DNA of 64,000 bases from Paramecium sonneborni. Lineage: Eukaryota; Ciliophora; Oligohymenophorea; Peniculida; Parameciidae. The notes under the pieces were generated by a model. That model did not search any database and was not told the DNA's origin. It saw nothing but the letters and a program-made list of their open reading frames with translations. Position numbers and translations under genes: made by a program. The DNA lies in contig CAJJDN010000075.1 of NCBI GenBank assembly GCA_905182985.1, positions 194,181 to 258,180 of the forward strand, in the 5' to 3' direction. Each line of letters starts with the position of its first letter. Within the stretch, counting starts at the first letter, position 1. Positions 23,701 to 36,031 of the stretch are shown one piece after another.

Positions 23701-26700
23701 AGAGTTGACTGTTGAGAATCTTGATTAATTATTCTGTTTGATTGGTGCCAACTCCAAGTAAAAATAACAATAATCCAGTAAAAATGCAGAAGTTCTCAGA
23801 GAGAACAAAAATAATTAAAAATAGTTATAAAATATATTAGAGGATGTTTAAAATAAAATAATAAAAAATGACTTAAATCAAAAACAATTATTAGACTAAT
23901 AAGATCAACTTTACCAAAAAGCAAAAGAATTTTAGAAATATATAAAAGAAATTGATTAAGAATAATAAATATTATAAAATAATCTTTCACAAGTAATAAA
24001 TCTTAGAATTGATAATAATAATTTAATTAAATAGTTAGAAGAAATATCATCATAACTGCAAAATGAAGAAAAAAACCTGGAATTCATATAAGAATAAATT
24101 AAAATATAAGAACAAAAAAAATAGTAGCCTTGTTTAGATAAATTCTGTTTTTATAATGAGAGTGATTTATTTGAGGAATTTTAAGAAATTAGAAAAGAAA
24201 AAGAAATGATTCTTTAGGAAATTGATAAGCTGTAAAAATAAAAAGAGAAACTTCATAAATTGGAGTCTATGAAGCAAGAATAAGCCAATATGTCTGTCAA
24301 AAAATAAAAGGAAAAAGAAAAATATGAGAATGATCTTAAAATTTCAATTCAAAGTGATCTTACTAAAAAAAAGAATGAAATTGAATTAAATTTACAACTT
24401 TATTAATAGTAATTAAATAAGTAAAAGTTTGAAGATCTAGAAATTTTTGAAGAAATAATAAATAAAGAAAGTTAAAATATTTCAAGTGATTCATTGAAAA
24501 AAAATACTTATCACTAGTTTTTAAATTTTAAAAAAGCTGAAGAAAAGGATTCAGAAGAAGAGTTGTAAAATTTGTATATATAGTTTTAAAAGACTGAATA
24601 AAATATTAAAAATTTGGCAAAAGCATAGGAATAAATATTCAAATATTAGAATATTTAAAATTGTAAGATAGAAGCTGAGAATTCTTTGAGTGAGAACTAA
24701 AAAGAATTGGTTAAAATAAATGAATAAAATAGATTCATAGTAATAGAATAGGAAACTTTGAAAAGGAATATGTAAGAAGCAAATATATAAAATGACTTAC
24801 TGAATACTAACAACAACAAATTGATAAATGAAAATGAATAAATTGAAAAAGCTTTATAGAATAATGAATAATGGAAAGAATAAATTTCAGAATGTTTGAA
24901 AATTCTATATATTATAGATGAATCTAAATAAATTGCGATGCTTTAAGAATTTGAAGAATGCAAACAATATTAATAACTTCAAAATTCTGACTTAACCTAC
25001 ACGAAATAATGCTAATTATTGAAAGATGAAAAAGAAACTTTGCTAAAGGAAAAATAAGAGTTAGATTAAAGAATTCAATTATATTTTTAAGTAGGAGAAG
25101 GGAAATAATAATTAAAAGAATTATTAAACTAAATTTAAAAATTAGAAAAGTTATAAGGTAATGTTCATTCATGTCAAAGATAAAGTCATTTATGTGAAGA
25201 AAAATGTTAAGCATGTCCAGATAAATCATGCAATCATAAAGCCGGACATGATGAAAAGTAAGAGCATCTTTGTTCAAAATTAGATCATATATGTGATATG
25301 AACTGTAGTGTTTAGGATTGTTAAAATAAATGCAAAAATATTAGAAATCATAGTGGTAATCATACTTGTAATAATAAACATATATGTAAGAAGATTTGTG
25401 ACTATTGTGATAAATAATGTTAATATGATAAAACTGAGATTCATCAGAGCCATATATGTCTAGATAAGAATAATGGATGTAATTAAGAATGTGAATTATG
25501 TGATAAAAATTGTAAAGAATAACATCAACATTCTATAAAAAGTGGTACTTATTGTGAGAAAAAGTGCTCAAAACATCATCAACATTAAAGATAACCAACT
25601 GGAACTCATCTTTGCAATGATATCCATTATTGCAAGGAAACATGTACTAAATAGGGAATTTGTAATGTAGAATATGAATCAGTCTAGGCAACATGGAAAA
25701 GTAAAATCTCTGAATTCTAATATACTAAATATATTCCAAAGAATGGTGGTAAAAAGAAATGTATGCATCAGATTCCAAAAGGGAAATATAATCATGATTA
25801 AGAACATGTTTGTATGCGTGATACTGATTTTTAATATCATTTTTGTGATTAAAAATGTCCTGAGTGTTAATCATTTTGTGAATTAAAATATGATCACAAA
25901 GGCTTACATTATTCAAGCAAGCATAGAAATAAAGATGATTAAAAATTTACATTATAAAAAGGGAAAAAAAATTAAATTAAAGTAGTAAGTGAGGATGGCA
26001 AAACGGTTAAAAATTATGTAGTTGGAGATGTTTCTTCTCCTGAAACTTGTAGAGAGAGTTGCAAAAGAAGAGGAAGAGGTCATTTTCATTTAATTGAATG
26101 CAAAGGTGGATAGTAATGTCTAGAAAAAAGTGAGTAAAAAAGATATGCTAGGCATTCACAATAAAAATATTTAGGATTTGAATTTCAAAAATTTGATGAA
26201 ATTCTTTGCTTTCAATTTTGGGAATTAAAAATGTGGGCTCATCCTTTACAAAATACAGAAGACATTGATATTATTTAATCTTGTGATGCCTATTGTCCAC
26301 TATGCTAAAATAATAAATCATTTTGTGAAGAAAGAGGTTGGCATACCCATTCTGATAAAATAAAAGATCACAAATTTCCATGCAGTTTAAATCATCAATA
26401 AGATATATTTCATGGAATTGATGTTGCTTTTGTAATTGATACAACTGAATCTATGTCTAAATACATTAAATCTTGCATTGAAATCATCAAAAAAACTATG
26501 TAAAATTTTTAAAAGTTTAAAAAGCATCTTAATTAATGTCAATTTGCAATTGTTTCATATAAAGATCATACATTTCCCTATGATGTAAATTAATAAATAA
26601 TTTAAGTTTAAAATTTTGCATCTGAAGATGTAATTAATTAATTTTTGGAATCATTGTAAGCTTAAGGTGGAGATGATTATCCAGAAGCATTATTAGATGG

Positions 26701-27085
26701 ATTAAATGCATCAATTAAATTAAATTGGAATGAAAAAAACATCAAAATTATATATTTGATTGCTGATGCTCCTCCTCATGGCAATAATGATAATAAGAAG
26801 TAAACAAAGTATCACAGTTTCAAAGATAGTTTTCCTGATGGATGTCCATGTGGATTAAAATAAAAAGAAATTTTGGAACAATTCTAGTAATTAAATATAT
26901 AACTAAAAATTGTAAAATTAAACTCAACTCTTGAGATGATGATATCTAATTTTAAAGAAGAATATTAAAATTTAATCGAACTAACTCCTCAAAATATGGA
27001 GTAAATTGAATTTTAAAATATTCTAGTTATGGATATTTGTAAATATCTGGAACATAACGAAATTACATATCAATTTAAATAATGA
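19944..27085 (+). CDS. Giant GBP-like GTPase with coiled coil, Cys/His-rich repeats and vWA domain
   Basis: ATG 19944, one 17-nt intron (20190-20206) and TGA 27083-27085 give 2375 codons; one in-frame TGA at 20645-20647 interrupts it. Regions: residues 1-760 without recognised domain; GTPase with P-loop GKQSSGKS (about residue 774, bases 22280-22303), DCEGL as the G3 motif and VLRD as the G4 motif, the form used by guanylate-binding and very large inducible GTPases; about 900-1730 long coiled coil; about 1735-2146 many Cys/His pairs (HLCEEKCQACPDKSCNH, GCNQECELCDKNCKEQHQH) probably binding zinc; and from about 2155 a von Willebrand A domain with metal-site motif DTTES (Asp near residue 2160) and GGDDYPEALLDGL. 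GTPases of this group remodel membranes in host defence and in ER fusion; the role here is unknown. No membrane anchor seen. A gene with KH-like repeats follows 281 bp downstream. Confidence 0.85.
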
Positions 27086-27366
27086 GTTTACCAGTTAAAA
27101 ATATTGAATTTAAAATATATAATTAATATTGATTATACATAAATGATTGTTCTCTTAATTTTCTTCTTATTATCTACATTAATTAATATATAAAAATAAA
27201 ACTAACATCTAAAAAGTCATCTAATCTAGATTATAGTTTTTATTGTAATAATTTGAAAGAGATTAAGTGTTGAGATATTTTCAAATAATTACTATTAGTA
27301 AAATCAAGGATATTTTATAAAACATTTTTTTAGTTTTAATTATAAATATAATAATAGTGTTCATTT

Positions 27367-29741
27367 ATGAAATATAATCTAAATATTGGAGGTTTGAGAA
27401 ATAATATTAAAACATTTTGTAGAATTTTAGAAGATAGTCTTGATTTGAATATTGATCTATCAATCACTTTTCACGAATTAAATGAAATTACAAGACGATT
27501 GATTTAAGAATTAGAAAATGAAAGTTTTATTGATTTGAATAAAATGTAAAAAATAAATTTGAATGAATTCTATCATATATTAGAAAGTGACAAAGAACTT
27601 GAATAATTATTAAAAGATCATGTAAAATAAAAGTTAGGATTGAATACTGAGATTTAATGGATGATTGATAATAATCAAATAATCACAGAGTTGAATTGTA
27701 AATTAGTAGTAGAAGAATATCTAAATAAGTTATTTACATGTGAAACATAATTCAAAGAATATATTGATTTTATATCAACATAAACAAATATCAAAACATT
27801 ATGCATATAGTAAGAAAGACCATTAAGAGGATATAAGAATTCTTTTCAAGAAATGGATGATTATTATCAAATTTATGGTTTCAAACATTTTGATATATCA
27901 GAAATATTCAAAAAAAAAATAATAAAAACTCTTTTAGAAGTAAAAATGTATAATGTATTTACAACTAAATTTATTCCAAAAATAAAACCTTGGATTGAAA
28001 AATATTATTATGTTTATGTTGATGTTGATGAAGAAAATGAGATAGTAATTATTAAAATGATAATTAGATCTCTCTTTATGGTCCAATTAATTTAGTTAAG
28101 GAATCTGAGGAAATAATTATGAAAGAATTCAAACAACTTTCATTTTTTTGTGGAATTATTAAATCAGATTGTCTCACTGCAGAATAATTTTAATTTTTAG
28201 AAATTTCAGAGTTTTTAAAAGAATCATTATATTAAAATTATGAAGTAGTTAAATAAAATTCACCAATTTTATAATAATTAGAAGACAGTTTAAAAGATAT
28301 TAAAAGCTAGGCATTTTAAGCTGTTATGTATGCAGGTATAAATTATATTTATGAATTTTAGAATTTTAAAATGGTGAAGTGACTGGAGATTGTATTTTAT
28401 GCTCAAATCTTGAGATTGATTAATAGAATGTTGAATAAAAATTAGAATCAGAAATTTAAAAATTGGCAGAGTCTAATGTAAATGGAAATTGTGTAGGGTA
28501 TTTCTAGATTGTATATGGAATGAAATTAAGTTCTCTTTTAAAAAAATAGTTAAATGATCATCTTAAAGTTGTTTCTGAAGAAATTCATTATTAGAGCCAT
28601 AAAATCTATTTAGAATAACAAGAGTTCTCAGAATTATAAAATTATGAAAGCTTATTTAAAATTAAAATAGATTCCAATAATTAGAAGTTCTTTATAACTG
28701 GAAAATAAGATTAAATAAATAAATTTAAGGATAACTTGAATACTATTTTAGCATCAAAGATAGAGATTATAGATTACTATTAATATAAGAATAATTTTAA
28801 TATTAAAGCAGCTATGATTGATTATAAAGAGAGATATAATTAAATCATATCTTAAAATGAATGTTAAGGTATATATATAAATATACAAATAAAATAGTTG
28901 AGGCAAATTTATAAAATACTAGAATCAAAATAAGTGGAAAATAGAACAATATTTAAAAATTGAAATAAGATTTGTAAGAATTAGAAAAAGATATTTAATC
29001 TGAGAAAATCTCTAAATAAATTTCAATTGACTTACCGAAGGGAACAATCTTCTCGTAAAAATTTCAATCTTAAATAGATAATTAATAAAAACTATATAAT
29101 TAAAATATCCATCAGTTGATTTAGTTGTTGGAGCATTTGAAGAAGTTAATATTGCTTCAATATATTCTTTTCGTAGAAAATAAACTAGAATTAAAATTTG
29201 TAATGGATCACCATCTGGATTATTTGAGATTAAGACTGAATTAATTAAATTAGATAAAGCAATATTCATTATACCAATTGAAAAAATACATTTGGAAGCT
29301 TAGAAACCATCTTTATTGTGGGAGTAAGAGTTAATTTAAAAAAAATCTATTAACATCAAATCAATATCTGAGACAAAATGGTTTAAATTAATTAAATATG
29401 CCGTTGAAATTACAGAAACTAATTCTAATCTAAATTCAAAAGATAAAAAAAAAAAACCTAAAATAGAAACTATAGAATATTACATTTGCTAAATTTATTA
29501 TAGAGATTATTTTAAGCCAGAAAATTTTATTCATTATTTTGAAAAGGAAACATTAAAAACTTCATTTGATTAATTAATGAATTAAATATAACTAATAAAA
29601 CCAAGTTAAATGTATATATCATGTTATAATGACGATGGTAAAAATTATCAATAAATTGTTGATTATGTAATTAAAGAAGGATAGTATGATTTTATTAATT
29701 ATCATTTATTAGTCCAAAAATAACAATATTATTTTTAATGA
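27367..29741 (+). CDS. Large protein with KH-like repeats, 757 aa
   Basis: ATG 27367-27369 and TGA 29739-29741. Four introns (28045-28067, 28336-28361, 28869-28897, 29055-29077; 23-29 nt, GT...TAG) give exactly 758 codons with the stop. Helical N-terminus; the centre has two segments of the form I.I...(N)...ITGKQDQINKFKDNL and RIKISGKQNNIQKLKQDL that resemble the KH/vigilin-type I-x-G-x-x-x-x-I pattern found in PARP14-like and RNA-binding proteins. The C-terminal part (VDLVVGAFEEVNIASIYS and onward) is ordered but unassigned; I do not see a clear macro or PARP catalytic motif. It follows the giant GTPase gene on the same strand. Confidence 0.7.
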
Positions 29742-29899
29742 GCCAATCAGAGAATATGGAAAGTCTTAAATAGGATCTACTAAATGATTTTGATGAGGAA
29801 GAGAATTAAAGAATCAAAATAACACAGCATTTTACTATTTTAAGTTGTATCTAAGACAACATCTCTTCAGTAATAAATGATCTAAATAACTTATAATGA
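29738..29899 (+). CDS. Small ORF, 53 aa, overlapping the previous stop (ATGA)
   Basis: The start ATG 29738-29740 overlaps the stop TGA 29739-29741 of the upstream gene. The frame runs 54 codons to TGA 29897-29899 with an acidic, helix-forming translation (MSQSENMESLKQDLLNDF...). It could be a very small gene, or the first exon of something longer whose splicing I could not find. Confidence 0.35.
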
Positions 29900-30485
29900 T
29901 ATATTTTGAAAAATCACCTATTATTAAAATATTAAATTAATTACTTTGATGTAAAACTAAAATATAAGAATTTTTTGTAAATATAATGAAAATATAGACG
30001 ATAACCTTTTGAATTCACTTTAATCTTCTTAATAACAATCAAGATTGTTTATGAATGTAACCTATTAATCATATTTAAGCTTATATAGATCATATTGATT
30101 GTCATAAAATATTAAAATTTTAGTTAACATACTAAAAGTTATTTTTATGAAGATAATTAAATAGCTTATTACACTATTTTCATCAATAATATTATAGAAA
30201 TAAGTTCATCAATATTGAGAATTAAATGAACAATAGACTTAAATCTAAGAATAAATTTATTTTCATTATGTAAATACCCTATACTAATAATATCAATAAT
30301 AAATTTTTGAATTTAAAATCCTTTTTGAACAAGGAAAGTATTAATTTTAAGATAGTAAGTTTAATACAAATATTGACTATTAGTATTAAGTTTATTTAAT
30401 TTTTATTAATTTATGATAGTATTTGAAAATTAAGAAAAATAATATAAAAATGATATCTGCTATAATTTTGCAGATATCAAATAAC
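29900..30485. other. Convergent intergenic region
   Basis: About 585 bp of AT-rich sequence without a supported gene, between a plus-strand and a minus-strand 3' end. It holds the perfect hairpin at 30451-30479. Confidence 0.5.
30451..30479. repeat. Perfect 10-bp inverted repeat (hairpin)
   Basis: TGATATCTGC at 30451-30460 and its reverse complement GCAGATATCA at 30470-30479, with a 9-nt AT-rich loop. It lies 6 bp beyond the stop of the minus-strand gene at 30486, so it would fall in that gene's 3' UTR. Confidence 0.7.
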
Positions 30486-31114
30486 TCAAATAAATTAATA
30501 AATTTCATTAATAGCTTTAGTAATGTTTTAGATTTCAGTCTATATGTTTGAATAATCTTATTCCAATTTTAAGACAGTTTGGAATTGTTTAAATATATTA
30601 AATAGATCAGATTCCATTCTATCAATCTAAAATTTATCTAATAGAATTATACTTAATCTTTTCGATCTTCATATTCAGTTTATACGTCGTTTAAGACTCT
30701 TGTCAAGATTGTACAAGCATCTTCTACAGATTTGATTCTTTCATCTTTTTCAATAATATCATTTTAGATTTGATCAAATTTTTATGGTATAGCGACTATA
30801 ATTCTTTTACTATTGTCAGTTAATTCTGCAATTTATTATTATAGAGATTCAGGAATAGCAGGTGTAATGCAGGTTAATTTATGAATAACATCCTCTAGAT
30901 TTAAAATTCTTTTTTCTAATTCAAACAATTTATCATTGTTGTTTTGCTACAATTATTACATGTCTAATTTGTTGACGACAGACCACATTTATTTAAATGC
31001 AAGATCAAAAATTTCAAAAGTAACATATTAGTCAGGACAAATTGTTCTAAGTTATTCGATTGATATTGATCCATCTGATGAATGAATTCTTTTGGTATTT
31101 TTCATTTAGCTCAT
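30486..31114 (-). CDS. Coiled-coil protein, 200 aa
   Basis: Starts MSQMKNTKRIHSSDGS at 31114 (a second in-frame ATG is at 31105), one 26-nt intron at 30627-30652, TGA 30486-30488; exactly 201 codons with the stop. After a short ordered N-terminus with ICPDQYVTFEIFDLAFKQM, most of the protein is helical (LFELEKRILNLEDVIHKL; FKQFQTVLKLEQDYSNI). Family not recognised. It is divergent from the next gene, 19 bp apart. Confidence 0.75.
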
Positions 31115-31133
31115 TAATTGATTAATAATTATT

Positions 31134-31850
31134 ATGGGAAATAATTGTTGTATAAAGAAAAATTAAAAAGAAAACAATAATAATGATACAGGTGAAAAAG
31201 AAATAGAATAAACAGTGGATTATAAAATATAAAAAGGTCCAACTCATATCAATGTTTAATATAAAAATTTATAGTCAATAAATAGCATTGCATATGTATC
31301 CTGTTGTGATGATAGAGGGAGAAATGCATAAAATTTATTATTATCTAAAGTATAAAAATGAATATAGGATAGAATGAATAAGTTTCTGAATAATTAATAA
31401 GAAGAACAAATTAGATTGGGCAAATTAGTGAAGTGAATGTTGGAAAAGTGTTTTTTTATTTTTTAGTACTACCATTATATTTGGGAGAAGAATAGTAAGT
31501 TTAAGTTCTAAGATAATAATTGAAATAGTTGGCATAAATAATAATTGAAAAGAATTTAATTGAGATTGCAATAGAAGATGTAGGAGTTTAAAGATTTGGA
31601 TATCCAAGATAAGTAAATAGAGTTTGTTTATTTAAAGATTGTAGCTAAATTAATTATAGAAACATTTGCCAATCAATTACATAAGATGGTAAGCTTAACT
31701 AAGATTGATTTTATGATAAATGATATAAAATCAAAAGTAATGTTTGAGGAAGAAATTTAAGCAAGAAAGGAATTATTAATTAAGGGAGATTCATTATTAA
31801 AGATAGATTAATCAGATGAGAAATCTCTTAAATAACCTTTGATGGTTTGA
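31134..31850 (+). CDS. Small protein(s) with N-terminal MGNNCC lipidation signal; splicing unresolved
   Basis: ATG 31134 opens MGNNCCIKKN, a classical N-myristoylation (Gly2) plus palmitoylation (Cys) signal that would place the product on a membrane. The unspliced frame ends after 75 residues at 31359-31361, exactly overlapping an ATG (31358) of a second frame; an 18-nt GT...TAG candidate intron spans the same point. Farther on, bases 31578-31850 encode a clear 90-residue helical segment (DLDIQDKQIEFVYLKI; FMINDIKSKVMFEEEI). Whether this is one spliced gene or two small genes cannot be settled by eye. Confidence 0.5.
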
Positions 31851-31899
31851 AACATATTATAAATACAATGATTTTTGATTAAGTATTTTAATAATTAAA

Positions 31900-34035
31900 A
31901 TGCCCCCAAAATAATAAAGAGTTGCAATAAAGAGACCACAGATTGTAAGATTTTATAATTTCTATAATAGAAAAAACAAGCCAAATAAGTGAATCAAAAT
32001 TTAAATCAATAAGACCCAGAGCCAGATGGAGATGAATCAGAATATTAACATGAAGTTTTGAAATAATATAATATTATTAGAGAGAGAAAGAGAGACCTTA
32101 ATTAACAGAGAAAGAACTTAATGAAGATATGCCATCTAAAATGCTTATACCAAATAATCCTTAAGCTCCTAAAAATATTACTTAATATGATTATTTATAA
32201 AGAAAGGTAACTACCGAAGTTATGGATAGTATAAAACAGATGAATTAGTAGAGTAATTGATTATTCATTTTGGATTGGATGGAGAAATAATACATAAAGA
32301 CTCAAATGAATCTAGGATACAAGAAGAATTATGGGAAACAAAAGAAGCATTAATAAAGGAAGCTGAACGAAATTAAGAAATGGAAGATCCAGGAGCTTCA
32401 AAAGATATTGAAGCAATTAAATAGACAATGAGAAATAAGTTTAATTATAATGCAAGAGAAGCTTAGACAGATGGAAGAGTAATTAGAGAAAGAGGAGTAT
32501 CAACAGAACCTCCTCCAAGTGATACATTAAAAGGTTAAATTACTTAATGGGAAATATTTGATGCTTACATTTAGAATAAGGCTAAGGAAGAGAATTAAAA
32601 GAAAAAAGATCATACATCTGATAATACAGTTTATAAACCATCATTTAAAAGATGCTTAAAAATTATGGAAAGAACTGTTGTACATAATGATTAGAAAGAA
32701 AAATATAATGATTATAAATATTATTGGAGTTAAGGAGAAGTGGTTGAAACATCTAAAAATGAAGGGTAAATATATATATATATATATAATATAGACATTT
32801 ATTACCAATTTGGAAATTTTCTAATGAAAAATAAAAAAAAAAACATGTGACATCATTATGTTGGAATCCTAGATATATGGATTTATTTGCTGTTAGTTTT
32901 GGTAGTTATGAATTTTCAAAATAAAGAATGGGTTTAATATGTTTATATTCTTTGAAAAATACAACTCATCCAGAATATGCATTTACATGTGAAGCTGGTG
33001 TAATGTGTTTAGATTTTCATCCATAAAGTCCAGCATTATTAGCTGTTGGATTATATGATGGAACAGTTCTTGTTTATGATATTAGAAATAAACATAAGAA
33101 ACCAATTTATTAATCTACAGTAAGAACATAGAAACATACAGATCCAGTTTGGTAAGTTAAATGGAATCCAGATATATCTAAAAATTATAATTTCTATTCT
33201 ATTTCATCAGATGGTAGAGTTATGAATTGGGTTCTTATGAAAAATAAATTAGAACCTGAAGAAGTTATTAGATTAAGATTAGTTGGTAAAAATGAAGAAG
33301 AAAGTACTTTAATTGGTTTAGCTTGTGGTTTATGTTTTGATTTTAATAAATTTGAACCTCATATATTTTTAGTAGGTACAGAGGAAGGTAAAATTCATAA
33401 ATGTTCTAGAGCCTATTCTGGATAATATTAAGAAACTTATATTGTAGATTATATATATTTTATTTAAATAGGGTCATAATTTAGCAGTTTATAAAGTTAA
33501 ATGGAATAACTTCCATCCTCGAACTTTTATTTCAGCATCTGCAGATTGGACTGTTAAGATTTGGGATTCTAAAATTTCATCATAAATTATGAGTTTTGAA
33601 TAAGGAATGTAAGTAGTTGATGCCATGTGGGCTCCTTATAGTTCAACAGGTATTTAGTTTTATATTTATATTTTAGTTTTTGCATGTGCAACTTAAGATA
33701 AAATATTTGTATATGATTTAAATGTTGACAAAATTGGCAAGCTTGCAGAATAAAAACCATCTAAATAACCTAGATTAACTAATATAGCATTCAATCAAAG
33801 AGATTCTATTATTTTAGTTGGTGATACTCACGGTGGTATAACTTTGCTTAAATTAAGTCCTAATCTTACAAAATGTAATATCATAATTTAAATTTTAGCT
33901 GGTGTTAAAGCATCCAATTTTCCAGATGGAAAAATTCCAAAAGAGTTTGAAAGCATGCCTATGGAAGAATATGAAAAATAAAAGATGGAGAATCTTTTAT
34001 AAGTTGTTTCAAAGTGGGAAAGAGAAGATTCTTGA
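31900..34035 (+). CDS. DNAI1: Axonemal outer-arm dynein intermediate chain (DNAI1/IC type), 650 aa
   Basis: Intermediate chain of ciliary outer-arm dynein, which tethers the motor to the axoneme. ATG 31900-31902, TGA 34033-34035; seven introns of 23-29 nt (31945-31970, 32055-32080, 32207-32229, 32766-32794, 33444-33471, 33650-33676, 33875-33898) leave exactly 651 codons. The N-terminal half carries the family segment NYNAREAQTDG...TEPPP and QWEIFDAYI; the C-terminal half has WD repeats with near-identical family motifs such as [71 protein letters not shown] and [10 protein letters not shown]. The last exon ends with a charged helix. Length matches animal and algal orthologues. Confidence 0.95.
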
Positions 34036-34084
34036 GAAACATATTTTATGCATCAAAATATTATAAAAAATAGATTTATTTTTA

Positions 34085-35297
34085 ATGAACAATTATCAAG
34101 ATAATAGTTAAAAACTCTTCTATGAATTATGGAAAACTGGTAACAGAATATTGTGTTCAGGTAAATTGTTAATGGGGTAAAAAATATTTTTATGGAAGTT
34201 CTGAAAATCATAAATTCATAGCCTCTATTGTACTTATTACAATACCAACTGTTTTATACTATGTATTCATGGCACCAGTAAAATATTATTAATATTTAGG
34301 AATTGGTTCAAAGAGATTAAGTTATTTAGGTTGTCATCTTTATAATCCTGAATTGTTTAGTTTACATTTTCATTACTATTACAATTCTAGTTGATCCAGG
34401 AATCATACCTAAAATAGTACTAATTAAAATAATAGAAGACAACAAACTATGAAATGGATGAGCAGCTAATCTTAATTCCTCAAAAATATTTAAAAGTTGA
34501 TCCCTTAGCATTATTTGAATCAAAAACCTTATAAGTGAAAGGACATTAATTTAAATTGAAGTTTTGTAATACATGTAATAACAAAATTGAATACATTCAG
34601 GTGCAATTTATAGACCTCCTAGAGCTTCACATTGTCCATCTTGTGATAATTGTGTTTTAAGATTTGATCACCATTGTCCATGGATAGGTGCATGCATTGG
34701 AAGAAGGAACTATGTCTATTTTTATCTTTTTATTTTCTTTCTTTCTGTCACAATGATTTATGTTTTTTCTACTTGTCTTGCCTATCTTTTTGGAGACTTA
34801 AAAGATGATTAAGATCAAGGAGAATAGATAATATCTAAATTATCAAGAAATCCTTATTCACTAGCCTTAGCAATTTATTGTTTAGTTGTAAATATTTAAG
34901 AATTAAACAGTTTTCATTTTTTGTTGTTGGATTGTGGGGATTTCATACATATTTAGTTATAGCAAATGTGACCACAAATGAATATTTAAAGAAACATTGG
35001 CTTATTTAAAGTAAGAATCCTTTTAGAAGGTAAATCTTAATTTATATTCTATAGAAAAAACATATTTAAAAATATTTAGCATGTATTAGCTTGTATAAGA
35101 GATATCAAATTTTTAAAGCTTCGTTAATTCGTTTATGATCCAAAAAACTATAATTAAGTATTATCAATTTAGTTATGAAGCCTATGACATAAAATTAAAT
35201 AAATGAAAATGAGAACTTAAATATAGAACCTGAATAGCAACATAATGTTATAAGAAGATTATCAAAATAGACTGATGATCATGTAGAAGAACAATGA
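34085..35297 (+). CDS. DHHC palmitoyltransferase
   Basis: Integral membrane S-acyltransferase. ATG 34085 gives a typical N-terminus ([19 protein letters not shown]). After GGGG at about 34178 the frame slips by one base into KKYFYGSS, so either there is an indel in the sequence or an unusual splice. Then come paired helices, DPGIIPK, and the cysteine-rich domain: [19 protein letters not shown] and DHHCPW (34666-34677), followed by two more helices and the TTxE motif in [12 protein letters not shown]. Introns: 34278-34299, 34417-34435, 34575-34600, 34888-34910 and 35030-35054; two of these end in CAG. The C-terminus is uncertain: a TGA at 35176-35178 is followed by an open tail to 35295-35297. 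Confidence 0.85.
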
Positions 35298-35449
35298 ATT
35301 TTAAACTCGTTTTATTTTTAAACAAATATAAATTAATATAGTAATGAAATTCAAATTCAAACATAGGAATGTTGAAAATAAGTTTAAAAATTATTTATTT
35401 ATATTATGAGTAAATTGATATATATAAGCGAATTATATCATTTATGTAT

Positions 35450-36031
35450 TCATGGAATAGAAGGTAATTTCTATTGGTAATGCAGCAAACTTTATTAAAA
35501 TTGTGAAGGAATTTAACCATTAAATGATTATTAATACTACTTGATTACATGACCTAATCTTTTTCTGTGACTTTCAGTTGCTGTCTGTCTAAATAATTTT
35601 TCTTATGTCTTAGACTCCTAAATTAAAAATTATAAAATACTTTTGCAATTTTTGGATTTATTGAAGCATTATTTTATGAAAAATCTAGCGGTTATATTTT
35701 TTTTATTGTCCATTTAGGACTTTGATTCTAACTTCCTTAACTTATTTAAACTCCAAATTATTTAGCTAAAATTCCTTAAGCCCAATCAGACCCATAAGGA
35801 TCTTTTTTCTAAGAACGATTGACTGTTAACTATTTTATTTAAAGAAAGATAACTTCTCTGAGATTTAATTTTTGGTTTCTCTATTTTTTCTAATTTCTCT
35901 ATTTTCATAATTTTTGGTTAGATTTCTTTATTTTCATCTTCATACCAATAATCCATAATAGATAAAGGCTCACACAATTCTGCAACAAATAAGGAACTTT
36001 AAAAAAAAAGTCCATCCTTTTACTAATTCAT
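35450..36031 (-). CDS. Hypothetical protein, 178 aa
   Basis: ATG 36029-36031 to TGA 35450-35452; two introns (35809-35830, 22 nt; 35618-35640, 23 nt) give exactly 179 codons. The sequence has an ordered start (SSLFVAELCEPLSIMDYWYED), a charged linker, a conserved-looking core DPYGSDWAQGILAKQFGV, and a Gln-rich end (LLHYQQKLPSIP). I do not recognise the family. It is convergent with the palmitoyltransferase gene. Confidence 0.7.

Noticed and set aside
24924..25277. Minus-strand ORF of 117 codons
   Set aside because: Lies fully inside the giant GTPase gene, opposite its coiled-coil to Cys/His-rich region; it is a composition shadow.
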